A DNA stretch of 47,797 nucleotides from Alkalibacterium sp. MB6 (GCF_009935905.1 NZ_PREX01000020.1:1-47797), one strand, 5' to 3'. Positions 28,556 through 36,706 are shown, counted from the first letter of the stretch. The notes: generated from the sequence alone by a model not told the origin. Translations and numbers: made by a program.

Positions 28556-30407
28556 GTGCGCCCGGCATGGGCGATAACTTGGTGGTGAAAGTCCGCTACA
28601 GACTTGGCAGTAGGAACTGTTAGCGAAAATCAAGGGTGTCCGCCGTGAGGCGGAATCTGAAGGAAGACGGACGCAAATGCTTGCACTGACGAACAGAAAC
28701 TTCATACAAAGGCTTGATAGAACGGATAAGCTTGCATAACAAAGTGAAGTCCGATACTGCCCGAATTCTATTGAGTAAATGAAGCAGTGACATGAGCAGA
28801 AGGTTGCCGTTCTTACCCGGGGAGGTCTCGTCAGCGCTTAGTAGTAACAACGAATGGCGAGAAGTCAGCCGAGGTCATAGTAGGGAAAATGTACCGAAGG
28901 ACCGAACAGTATCAATACTTTGAAGATTGGAGGTTAGGCATTATGACAAACGCAGAAAACAACCACAAGGTTGGCAAGTTACAAAGGGATAAGCTGGAAG
29001 CGAAAGAGTATGTAGATGTGCGGAGTAATCGCCTAGGTGAACATAAAGACAAGTATGGTGAGTCTCTTATGAGTCTCGTTGTAAGTAAGAAGAATCTATT
29101 CACAGCAGCTAAAGTCGTCAGACGAAATAAAGGAGCTGCTGGAGTAGACGGAATGACAGTTAGCGAGGTGGAAAGTCATATATTAGAAGTTTATCCTTAT
29201 CTGAGGAAGAAACTTCTAGACGGTTCGTATAGACCTCAACCTGTAAGACGGGTAGAAATTCCAAAAGCTAACGGTGGGATACGCAAACTAGGTATTCCCG
29301 TCGTGCGGGACCGAGTGGTCCAGCAAGCTATCAGACAAGTGATAGAGCCTATCATTGATAAACATTTTCTCCCACACAGTCATGGGTTCCGTAAAGGGAA
29401 AAGCAATCATACAGCTTTGAAAGAGTGTGTCGACTATTACCAACAAGGCTATAAAGTAGCTGTCGATTGTGACTTGAAACAGTGCTTTGATACACTCAAT
29501 CATGATAAGCTGATGTACTATCTCGAACAGTATATACAGGATAAGATGATTCTAAAAATTATCCGTAAGTTCTTACAGAGCGGTGTCATAGATCTGTCTG
29601 GCGAATTCGTAGAAAGTAACACAGGCGCACCACAAGGTGGCGTGATTTCGCCCCTACTCAGTAACGTATACTTACATGAACTGGATAAAGAAATGAAGCA
29701 GAGAGGGCACCTTTTCGTCCGGTTCGCTGATGACTTCGTCATCTTTGTGAAGTCAAAACGAGCCGGTGAACGTGTGCTCCAAAGTATCACTCGCTTCATT
29801 GAAAAAGACCTGAAATTAACTGTCAACCAAGAGAAAAGTAAAGTGGGTTCCCCAACACGTTTAAAGTTCTTGGGTTGTCTGATAACCACAGTGAATGGGG
29901 TCTGTCGTTACAGACCTTCGAAAGAAGCCAAAGCGAAATTCATGCGTACCTTGAAACGCTTGACTAAACGTAAACGAGCAGGGAAGTTTGATGACATTGT
30001 CAAAGAAATAAACAGCCGAACAAGAGGCTGGATTAATTATTTCGGCACAGGTTTCATCAAAACCTTCGTAACGAAAGTGGAGCAATGGCTCCATCACCGT
30101 ATCAGGCAACTCATTTTAAAAAGATGGAAAAATCCACGTACTAAGATTAGCAGATTAATGCGTTTAGGTTTAGATATGGACAGTGCTAAACGCATTGGTT
30201 ACTCCAGAAAGAAATACTGGAGACTGTCAAAAACACCTGAAGTTCATTGGGTGCTTACAACGAAAAGACTCTACCGGTGGAACGTAGTTTCACTACGAGA
30301 CCTGGCAGAGTCTGCTTACTTAAGATATTGAACCGCCGTATACGGAACCGTACGTACGGTGGTGTGAGAGGACGATAAATGAATTAATCATTTATCTCCT
30401 ACTCGAT
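28556..30407 (+). mobile_element. Complete class C group II intron
   Basis: A ribozyme retroelement of about 1.85 kb. The 5' end is GTGCGCCCGGCATGGGCG, as in bacterial class C introns. Domain I motifs recognisable from the Oceanobacillus iheyensis intron are present (CAAGGGTGTCCG, GAATCTGAAGGAAG, TTGCATAACAAAG, TTACCCGGGGAGGTC). The intron protein is in domain IV. Domain V is the CCGCCGTATACGGAACCGTA segment at 30332-30357 with its GTACGG partner, and domain VI follows, its stem formed by GATAAATGA (30373-30381) and TCATTTATC. The 3' end is about CTACTCGAT (30407). It sits behind a transcription terminator and in the same orientation. All parts needed for splicing and retrohoming appear intact. 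Confidence 0.92.
28943..30331 (+). CDS. ltrA: Group II intron reverse transcriptase/maturase
   Basis: A 462-residue intron-encoded protein that helps its host intron fold and splice and copies it into DNA targets. The RT domain shows [37 protein letters not shown] with the first catalytic Asp, GAPQGGVISPLLSNVYL, and the FADD form of the YADD box. The maturase X domain follows (TRGWINYFG and the KRWKNPRTKI region). There is no C-terminal DNA-binding/endonuclease domain, as expected for class C. The start chosen is the ATG at 28943 behind GGAGG; an in-frame ATG 18 codons earlier lies in intron RNA structure. Confidence 0.93.
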   Translation: MTNAENNHKVGKLQRDKLEAKEYVDVRSNRLGEHKDKYGESLMSLVVSKKNLFTAAKVVRRNKGAAGVDGMTVSEVESHILEVYPYLRKKLLDGSYRPQPVRRVEIPKANGGIRKLGIPVVRDRVVQQAIRQVIEPIIDKHFLPHSHGFRKGKSNHTALKECVDYYQQGYKVAVDCDLKQCFDTLNHDKLMYYLEQYIQDKMILKIIRKFLQSGVIDLSGEFVESNTGAPQGGVISPLLSNVYLHELDKEMKQRGHLFVRFADDFVIFVKSKRAGERVLQSITRFIEKDLKLTVNQEKSKVGSPTRLKFLGCLITTVNGVCRYRPSKEAKAKFMRTLKRLTKRKRAGKFDDIVKEINSRTRGWINYFGTGFIKTFVTKVEQWLHHRIRQLILKRWKNPRTKISRLMRLGLDMDSAKRIGYSRKKYWRLSKTPEVHWVLTTKRLYRWNVVSLRDLAESAYLRY

Positions 30408-30433
30408 TCGAATGTTTAAATGAATGTAAAAGA

Positions 30434-30475
30434 TTGATATAAATCAATTCGCAAACAAAATATTCGGTCTATACT
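30434..30475 (+). promoter_or_regulatory. FNR/CRP-type promoter, site A
   Basis: Perfect palindrome TTGAT-ATAA-ATCAA at 30434-30447, with TATACT at 30470-30475. If transcription starts seven bases after the -10, the palindrome is centred at -41.5, the class II activation position. It precedes the first small HMA gene, and there is no good -35, consistent with dependence on an activator. Confidence 0.75.
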
Positions 30476-30529
30476 AACTGTGTAATCAAAACATTCAGAG
30501 TAATGACTAAAAAATAAAGGAGAGAGAAG

Positions 30530-30742
30530 ATGACGACGATAACGTTTCAATTAGAAAAATTGACCTGTCCATCTTGTATGCAAAAAATCATAGACAATGT
30601 AAATGAATTAACGGGGATAGAAACAATAAAAATTTTATTTGATAGAAGCAAAGCAAGAGTAGTATTTGAAGACAATAAAATATCAGAAGAAGAAATTCTT
30701 CATAAGATTGAAGAGATTGGATATTCAGCAAAGAAAATATAA
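30530..30742 (+). CDS. Small HMA-domain metal-binding protein, first copy
   Basis: A 70-residue ferredoxin-like HMA protein with LTCPSCMQKI at residues 11-20, so Cys13 and Cys16 would bind a soft or transition metal. The CPSC core differs from the CASC/CAGC of the CopA and CopZ proteins in this window and is shared with the second copy at 33024. It is a likely chaperone or sensor for the P1B ATPase that follows, which has no N-terminal HMA domain of its own. AAAGGAGAGAGAAG precedes the ATG. The metal is not known. Confidence 0.85.
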   Translation: MTTITFQLEKLTCPSCMQKIIDNVNELTGIETIKILFDRSKARVVFEDNKISEEEILHKIEEIGYSAKKI

Positions 30743-30755
30743 TAACGTAAGAAAG

Positions 30756-30797
30756 TTGATTGGGATCAATTTTAAATGAAAAAGCGCAGGGTATACT
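30756..30797 (+). promoter_or_regulatory. FNR/CRP-type promoter, site B
   Basis: Perfect palindrome TTGAT-TGGG-ATCAA at 30756-30769 and TATACT at 30792-30797, with the same spacing as site A. It stands directly before the ATPase gene. Confidence 0.75.
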
Positions 30798-30831
30798 GTA
30801 GTCAACAAGTTCAAACTAGGAGGAGAAAGAA

Positions 30832-32727
30832 ATGGGTTTTCAGCAAAAAATATTAAGCAGTAAAAATAAAATCACACTTATCTCAGGAATTTTAATCGTT
30901 ATAGGATTTATTGCACACTTTGGTTTTGGAAACACACAAGTTTTTAATATCGCATTCATTATCGCATCTATTTTAGGGGTGGTACCAATCGCCATTCAAG
31001 CTTTTGGGGCTTTAAAGGTAAAAGTAATTTCAATTGATGTGTTAGTAACCATCGCAGTAATCGGTGCTTTCCTCATTCAAAACTATGAAGAGTCAGCTAT
31101 CGTAACGTTCTTATTCTTATTCGGTAGCTGGTTAGAGGCTCGCACATTGAACTCTACTCGTTCAGCGATTAAAGAATTGACAGAAATGGCACCAGAAGTA
31201 GCTTTTAAACAAATGGAAAATGGTGAATTTGAAGAAGTTGATGTATGGGATGTTGACGAAGGCGATATCCTACAAGTCCGTACAGGTGGAAAAGTTCCAG
31301 TTGATGGAACGGTTGTTATTGGTGAAGGTCACATTAACGAAGCATCAATCACTGGTGAAGCGGATCCGGTTCGAAAAGAAACAGATTCAGAAGTCTTCGC
31401 AGGTACAATTTTAGAAAATGGAACCCTACAAATTCGTGCAGACCGTGTAGGAGAAGATACAACTTTCGGTAAAATTATTGAGCTTGTTGAAGAAGCTCAA
31501 GATTCAAAATCAGAAGCTGAACGCTTTATTGACCAGTTCTCGCAGTGGTATACACCAGCCGTCTTAGTCTTAGCGTTTATCGTGTGGATTTTTAGTCAAA
31601 ATGTCGAGTTGGCCATTACAATACTAGTACTCGGATGCCCAGGTGCATTAGTCATTGGAGTACCTGTTTCTAACGTAGCTGGTATCGGAAATGGTGCAAA
31701 AAATGGTGTATTATTAAAAGGTTCAGAAGTAATTCAGGACTTTAGTAAAGTTGACACGATTCTATTTGATAAAACAGGAACTCTAACTGTAGGTAACCCA
31801 GAAGTTGCCGAATTTAAAACCTATGGGGATGCAGATCAAGCACTAAGCTATCTGGCAAGTGTCGAGAATGAATCGGATCACCCACTCGCAAAAGCGGTTC
31901 TTTCACAGTTAGGCGATATTGAAATGTATCCAGTAGATGAAACAAACGTTGTAAAAGGTGGAGGAATCGTTGCAGAAGTCGATGGGCACCGCGTTGCAAT
32001 AGGAAACGTAGCTTTAATGGAAAAAGAAAATATCCAATTAACAAAAGAAGCTCGTGAAGATTTTGAAGCCTACGAAAAACGTGGAAACTCATTAGTTATT
32101 ACAGCAGTCGATGGTGAGTTGAAAGCTCTAATGGGGATTCGTGACCAAATTCGCCCAGGGATTAAACAAGATTTACAAGCGATGAAAGCTTTAGGTGTTA
32201 AGAACTTAATCGTACTATCAGGAGATAACCAAGGTACTGTTGATTTAGTCGCTGAAGAATTAGGATTAACAGAAGCCCATGGAAACTTACTGCCAGAAGA
32301 TAAGGCAGACTACCTCAAAGAACTCCAAGCTCAGGGTCAAATTGTCGCATTCGTTGGTGATGGAGTAAACGATAGTCCTTCATTAGCCCTTGCGGATATT
32401 GGAATCGCAATGGGTAGCGGAACAGACGTCGCTATTGAAACTTCTGATGTCGTTTTAATGAACTCAAATATGAGCCGCTTGCCTCACGCTTTAGGCTTAA
32501 CTAAAGCAACCGCCAATAATATGAAACAAAATATTGTCATTGCAGTTGGTACTGTACTTGTTCTTCTAGCAGCCGTTTTCTTCTCAGACTGGATGAACAT
32601 GTCAATCGGTATGTTAGTACACGAAGGAAGTATCTTAGTCGTTATCTTAAACGGTATGAGACTATTGCGCTACAGACTCAAAGGAACTGATGTAGAAACG
32701 GCGAACGCAAAAGAGGTTTATGCATAA
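30832..32727 (+). CDS. Heavy-metal P1B-type ATPase with a CPG motif
   Basis: A 631-residue metal-transporting P-type ATPase without an N-terminal metal-binding domain. The transport helix carries CPG at 269-271 (VLGCPGALVIGVPV) where CopA, CadA and CopB have CPC, CPC and CPH. The actuator loop is TGEAD and not TGES. The catalytic Asp is D313 in DKTGT; SDHPLAKA, GDGVNDSPSL and the hinge are normal. Six to eight membrane segments are predicted. Because CPG does not match the well-known subclasses, the substrate is open. Linkage to Dps and FNR-type control hints at iron or copper under low oxygen. AGGAGGAG precedes the ATG. Confidence 0.9.
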   Translation: MGFQQKILSSKNKITLISGILIVIGFIAHFGFGNTQVFNIAFIIASILGVVPIAIQAFGALKVKVISIDVLVTIAVIGAFLIQNYEESAIVTFLFLFGSWLEARTLNSTRSAIKELTEMAPEVAFKQMENGEFEEVDVWDVDEGDILQVRTGGKVPVDGTVVIGEGHINEASITGEADPVRKETDSEVFAGTILENGTLQIRADRVGEDTTFGKIIELVEEAQDSKSEAERFIDQFSQWYTPAVLVLAFIVWIFSQNVELAITILVLGCPGALVIGVPVSNVAGIGNGAKNGVLLKGSEVIQDFSKVDTILFDKTGTLTVGNPEVAEFKTYGDADQALSYLASVENESDHPLAKAVLSQLGDIEMYPVDETNVVKGGGIVAEVDGHRVAIGNVALMEKENIQLTKEAREDFEAYEKRGNSLVITAVDGELKALMGIRDQIRPGIKQDLQAMKALGVKNLIVLSGDNQGTVDLVAEELGLTEAHGNLLPEDKADYLKELQAQGQIVAFVGDGVNDSPSLALADIGIAMGSGTDVAIETSDVVLMNSNMSRLPHALGLTKATANNMKQNIVIAVGTVLVLLAAVFFSDWMNMSIGMLVHEGSILVVILNGMRLLRYRLKGTDVETANAKEVYA

Positions 32728-32821
32728 AAAATACAATAAAAACTAAATAGATTACGGTGGAATTTCCAATATAATATAGTCGAACAAATTTCAGAAACAA
32801 TTAGGAGATTAATACTAATTC

Positions 32822-32863
32822 TTGATCTATATCAATTCAATCTATCTAGTCTTCGATTAGAAT
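32822..32863 (+). promoter_or_regulatory. FNR/CRP-type promoter, site C
   Basis: Perfect palindrome TTGAT-CTAT-ATCAA at 32822-32835 and TAGAAT at 32858-32863, with the same palindrome-to-hexamer spacing as sites A and B. It is the upstream one of two tandem sites before the second HMA gene. Confidence 0.68.
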
Positions 32864-32917
32864 AGATGCATAAGAGGTAAGAAATGAAAATATTGAAATA
32901 CAAAATACCTCGTTAAA

Positions 32918-32959
32918 TTGATGTAGATCAAGATTAAAAACTTGAATAGCTGATATACT
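32918..32959 (+). promoter_or_regulatory. FNR/CRP-type promoter, site D
   Basis: Perfect palindrome TTGAT-GTAG-ATCAA at 32918-32931 and TATACT at 32954-32959. Spacing is identical to the other three. The start site would be near 32966, giving a leader of about 58 bases to the HMA gene, with the Dps gene behind it. Confidence 0.75.
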
Positions 32960-33023
32960 ATAGATGTCAATAAGGTAAATCGAATGAATAAATAACAAAT
33001 AAAAATTCAAAGGAGAATGTATC

Positions 33024-33254
33024 ATGCAAAAAGCAACTATTCAATTAGAAACGTTAACTTGTCCATCATGTCTACAAAAAATCGAAAATGCTGTTGGTAA
33101 CTTAAAAGGTGTGGATAAAGACAGCTTGAAAGTCATGTTCAATGCAAGCCGTGTAAAAGTAAACTTCGACGACACTGTATCAATTGAAGACATAGAAAAA
33201 GCTATCCAAGACTTAGGTTATGGCGTAAAAAGATCGCGTGTAAAAGCCGCATAG
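33024..33254 (+). CDS. Small HMA-domain metal-binding protein, second copy
   Basis: A 76-residue HMA protein with LTCPSCLQKI at residues 11-20, a clear paralogue of the one at 30530. It ends in a basic tail (VKRSRVKAA). It is the first gene after two tandem FNR-type promoters and is followed 40 bases later by Dps. CAAAGGAGAATG contains the ribosome-binding site. It could shuttle the metal between the CPG-type ATPase and the ferritin, which is a guess from position. Confidence 0.85.
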   Translation: MQKATIQLETLTCPSCLQKIENAVGNLKGVDKDSLKVMFNASRVKVNFDDTVSIEDIEKAIQDLGYGVKRSRVKAA

Positions 33255-33294
33255 GTTTACTTAAAAATCAAAAAAAATAATGGAGGAATGAATC

Positions 33295-33849
33295 ATGTCA
33301 GAAAAAACACCACAAGAAAGATTAAAAGAAGAACAAGAATATAAAGATCATGTGCATCATACGAAAATAAATGCAGCAGCCATTACAGACCATCTTTTAG
33401 GGAATATTCACACACTACATGTGAAGTTACATCAGTATCATTGGTATGTAAAGGGACCTCACTTCTTTACTTTACATGAAAAATTTGAGGAACTATATGA
33501 TGATAATGAAAAATGGTTTGACCGTTTAGCTGAACAACTGCTAGCTTCAGGATATAAACCAGCTTCTACAACCAAAGAGCTTGTCGAGTATTCTATGCTA
33601 TCAGAAGATCCAGCAGATAAATATATAAAAGCCGAAGAAATGGTTGACAATATCATCGATGATTTCAGAGAAACTCGTGAATTAACGATTCGTGCCATTC
33701 ACTTGGCGCAAGAAGAAGAGAATGTTGTCTTTGAGGATACGCTAATTGAATTTAAAGATGACTTAGATACAAAAATCTGGATGTTGCAAGCCTTTTTAGG
33801 AAAAGAAGCCCTAGAAGATGATGATTACCACGATGAAGAGGAAGACTAA
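33295..33849 (+). CDS. dps: Dps family ferritin-like protein
   Basis: A 184-residue Dps protein that should form a 12-subunit shell, oxidise and store iron, and protect DNA from peroxide. The ferroxidase site motif HQYHWYVKGPHFFTLHEKFEELYDD is split here as HQYHWYVKGP and LHEKFEELYDD (residues 44-69), with the His, Asp and Glu ligands in place. The N-terminal tail has several Lys and His residues, and the C terminus is very acidic. TGGAGG precedes the ATG. It shares the FNR-type promoters with the HMA gene in front, linking iron storage to the metal ATPase cluster. Confidence 0.92.
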   Translation: MSEKTPQERLKEEQEYKDHVHHTKINAAAITDHLLGNIHTLHVKLHQYHWYVKGPHFFTLHEKFEELYDDNEKWFDRLAEQLLASGYKPASTTKELVEYSMLSEDPADKYIKAEEMVDNIIDDFRETRELTIRAIHLAQEEENVVFEDTLIEFKDDLDTKIWMLQAFLGKEALEDDDYHDEEED

Positions 33850-33862
33850 TACAATATAGATG

Positions 33863-33915
33863 AAAAGGAACAAGTAACTGCGAATTTACAAAGTACAGTT
33901 GCGTGTTCCTTTTTT
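33863..33915 (+). terminator. Terminator after dps
   Basis: AAAAGGAACA at 33863-33872 pairs with TGTTCCTTTT at 33904-33913, helped by inner GTAACTG and CAGTTGC, and ends in a T run. Confidence 0.85.
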
Positions 33916-34310
33916 GTTTGTTAAATTGTTTCTATAATAGATGGTATTGATGGGCTAATTTTGATTAATTGACACCATTTTTGCTTTTGAAATGAAAAAA
34001 GATCAATGAACGCCTATGATTTAGTTACCAAACAAACCATGAGAAATTCACATGACTCAATTACAGTTAATACGAAAAACACTCGGATTTGTTCTGTAAT
34101 AGATTACTGAAAATAGGTACAAAACACAACGGATTGATAGTAAAGAGAAGTGTTTAGGAAACTTTATAACTATGTAGCATAAAATATACTTCAAATAGAG
34201 TAGAAATTCTAAAGTGTGGTTAAGGCTTTTTCTTCACAAAACATAGGCGTATGCGTGAAAATTTAGTCTAAACCATTACCAAAACCATTACTATAGCACT
34301 ATAAACGTTG
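33916..34310. other. Noncoding stretch without recognised features
   Basis: About 400 AT-rich bases between the dps terminator and the intergenic repeat. I find no ORF with a ribosome-binding site and no convincing promoter. Two close copies of AACCATTACCA-type sequence occur near 34273-34292, recalling the stem of the second hairpin in the repeat that follows. Confidence 0.5.
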
Positions 34311-34652
34311 ATGTGAAGGGGCTTGGTTGAGCCCCCCCTCAACTCCATTTTAGATACAAAGCTCCACTAGGGAATTTCTTATTCCTGATGTGGGGCTTTT
34401 TTGTTTTATCGAGAACTCGTAAATGATACGAACCATTACCAATTCCATTACTACTTAGAAAAGGGTAATGGTTTTTATTTTCAAATGGCTAACTTAAACT
34501 TGAAATTTAAGTTTCTTTTAGAACTTGTAAAAGAAGTACTCTAGAAGTAATAAATATGAAACTTTACTGTTATTAGTAAGTGATTTAGAGACGATTTAAC
34601 GGACAATGACCTTGCTTTCGATTTGAAATGCTCTCTGAATATTTGATAACAT
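34311..34652 (+). repeat. Intergenic repeat, uninterrupted copy 2
   Basis: The fullest copy of the repeat. GGGGCT (34318-34323) can pair with AGCCCC, while the overlapping GTTGAG (34326-34331) can instead pair with CTCAAC (34338-34343), so two hairpins exclude each other. Then come a terminator-like hairpin (34358-34402), a second one (ACCATTAC with GTAATGGT, 34432-34480), the GAACTTGTAAAAGAAG block (34541) and a tail of about 55 bases (34595-34652). Head and middle match 8415-8585 and 9733-9835; the tail matches 40044-40103. No coding frame is shared by the copies. Confidence 0.6.
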
Positions 34653-34708
34653 CAATCTTGATTTTAAAGAAGGTTCAAAAAAGGAGTAATTGGTTAATCA
34701 TTATCAAA

Positions 34709-34750
34709 CAAAAAAGGACGAGAGCAATGCAAATTGCGTTCTCATCCTTT
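34709..34750 (-). terminator. Terminator of cadA
   Basis: On the minus strand GGATGAGAACGCAAT pairs with ATTGCTCTCGTCC around a TTGC loop and is followed by six T residues. It lies about 50 bases past the cadA stop. Confidence 0.85.
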
Positions 34751-34797
34751 GCTATCTATTGTTTTATCTTATACTTAACACCTGATAGTATTATAAG

Positions 34798-36546
34798 TTA
34801 TTTCTTTAACACACGCATGGCGTTCAATACAGCAACAACTGTTACGCCAACATCTGCAAAAACAGCTTCCCACATCGAAGCAACACCAAGGGCACCTAAA
34901 ACCAAAAATACCCCTTTGATGGCTAGTGCAAGAATGATATTTTGCCAGACAATTTGGCGAGTATCTTTGGCCACTTGCATGGCCGTTCCAATTTTAGACG
35001 GCTTGTCGTCCATGATCACGATATCCGCCGCTTCAATGGCTGCGTCTGATCCTAAGCCACCCATCGCAATCCCGATATCTGAACGGGCCAATACGGGCGT
35101 ATCATTGATACCATCGCCCACAAAAACGACTTTGTCTTTTTTATTTTTGTGTGCCATAATCTCTTCCATTTTCTCCACTTTGTCTTGCGGAAGAAGTTCC
35201 GAGTGGATTTCATCGATCCCTAATTTATTCCCAACAGCTTCGGCCACCGCTTTTGAATCACCAGTAAGCATGATAATGTGTTCGACGCCTTTTTCTTTCA
35301 TTAAGGCAATGCCTTCTGCAGCGTCATCTTTAATCGTATCGGCAATTAAAAGGTAACCAGCATAGGCTCCATCAATGGCTAGATAAACAATCGTTCCGAC
35401 TTCCTCTACTGCTTTAAAGGGAATACTATATTTGGCCATTAATTTTGCGTTTCCTGCTAATATTTCTTTTCCATCAACAATCGCTTGGACTCCATGTCCT
35501 GAAATATCATTGTATTCATCAATTCGACGTTCATCAATTTTTTTCCCATAACGCTCTTTGATGGAATCCGCAATCGGGTGCGAAGAATGGGTTTCAGCAT
35601 AAGCTGCTAGTTCTAAAAGTTCTTCATCACTAAAGCCTTCTGAAGCTTCTATATCGGTAATCTCAAATTTTCCTTTGGTTAAGGTACCTGTCTTATCCAT
35701 GATGACATATTTGACATCGTTTAAACCTTCTAAAAAGTTGGCACCTTTCACTAAAATACCTTTACGTGAAGAAGCACCAATGCCACCGAAAAAACCGACA
35801 GGAATAGAAACAACTAAGGCACAAGGACAAGAAATAACGAGGAAAATGGCTGCCCGGTAGATTCCATCATTAAAGGTCATTTCAGGAACAATCAATGGTA
35901 AAAGAACAGCTAATAAGACAGCTAAAATGACCACGATCGGAGTGTAGTATCGAGCAAACTTCGTGATGAATTGTTCTGTCGGTGCTTTACGACTGCTCGC
36001 ATTCTCAACGAGCTCAAGAATTTTTGTCACGGTTGATTCTGAGAATGGCTTTTCAACCACTATTTCTAGCAAGCCGTTTTTATTAATAAAACCACTTAAA
36101 ACGTCGTCACCTTCTTTAACACTTCGAGGCATTGACTCACCCGTTAAAGCAGAGGTATCCACAGCAGAAGAGCCGACTATCACCTTTCCATCTAAGGGGA
36201 CTTTTTCTCCCGGACGCACTAAAATCGTATCGCCAACTTTGATTGACTCTGGTGAAACTCGACGTGTACTGCCATCTGCTAATTTCACATTGGCATAATC
36301 AGGACGAATATCCATCAAATCTGCGATGGAGCGACGTGATTTGTTTACAGCCACATCTTGGAAAAGCTCTCCTACTTGGTAGAAAAGCATAACGGCTACT
36401 GCTTCGGGATATTCTTGCACATAGAAGGCAGCAAGTGTCGCGATCGTCATTAAAAAGTTTTCATCAAAGACTTGGCCATTAAAGATATTTCGGACGGCTC
36501 GCCAAATCACATCATACCCGGCCACAAGGTAAGCGACCACAAACAA
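34798..36546 (-). CDS. cadA: Cd/Zn/Pb-type P1B-2 ATPase, 5' truncated
   Basis: A P1B-2 ATPase of the CadA/ZntA group, 582 codons as it stands. Present are the second to last membrane segments, TGES, CPC at 240-242 (ISCPCALVVSIP), DKTGT, SSHPI, and GDGINDTPVLA. Missing are the N-terminal metal-binding domain and the first membrane helix; full members have at least 620 residues. The frame stays open for 24 more codons upstream (to 36620) with no ATG, then stops. The nominal TTG start has no ribosome-binding site. The DNA just upstream (36560-36630) is GC-richer and unlike its surroundings. It is probably a deletion-damaged gene, perhaps still expressed from cadC-cadD. Confidence 0.8.
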   Translation of the reverse strand: MFVVAYLVAGYDVIWRAVRNIFNGQVFDENFLMTIATLAAFYVQEYPEAVAVMLFYQVGELFQDVAVNKSRRSIADLMDIRPDYANVKLADGSTRRVSPESIKVGDTILVRPGEKVPLDGKVIVGSSAVDTSALTGESMPRSVKEGDDVLSGFINKNGLLEIVVEKPFSESTVTKILELVENASSRKAPTEQFITKFARYYTPIVVILAVLLAVLLPLIVPEMTFNDGIYRAAIFLVISCPCALVVSIPVGFFGGIGASSRKGILVKGANFLEGLNDVKYVIMDKTGTLTKGKFEITDIEASEGFSDEELLELAAYAETHSSHPIADSIKERYGKKIDERRIDEYNDISGHGVQAIVDGKEILAGNAKLMAKYSIPFKAVEEVGTIVYLAIDGAYAGYLLIADTIKDDAAEGIALMKEKGVEHIIMLTGDSKAVAEAVGNKLGIDEIHSELLPQDKVEKMEEIMAHKNKKDKVVFVGDGINDTPVLARSDIGIAMGGLGSDAAIEAADIVIMDDKPSKIGTAMQVAKDTRQIVWQNIILALAIKGVFLVLGALGVASMWEAVFADVGVTVVAVLNAMRVLKK

Positions 36547-36665
36547 ACCAAAGTAAAGGGAAGGGGCGACTGGCGCAAAACTTGCGACCAGAGAGCTTGC
36601 TAGGAGCTCGCTCTCGCTCGGTCAGGGCTATAACCGCCCTAACAACCTTGAAAAACCCCTAGAAA

Positions 36666-36700
36666 GCCAAAAAACGCCAAACAAGGCGTCTTTTGGAGTT
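36666..36700 (-). terminator. Terminator of cadD
   Basis: On the minus strand GACGCC and GGCGT pair around TTGTTT, followed by TTTTTT, directly after the cadD stop. It would separate cadD from the truncated cadA. Confidence 0.75.
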
Positions 36701-36706
36701 TGATAC

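Noticed and set aside
34628..35356. A 242-codon open frame on the plus strand opposite cadA
   Set aside because: It is the antisense shadow of a conserved P1B ATPase, has no ribosome-binding site, and its Ser/Thr/Pro-rich product is typical of reverse-frame translation.
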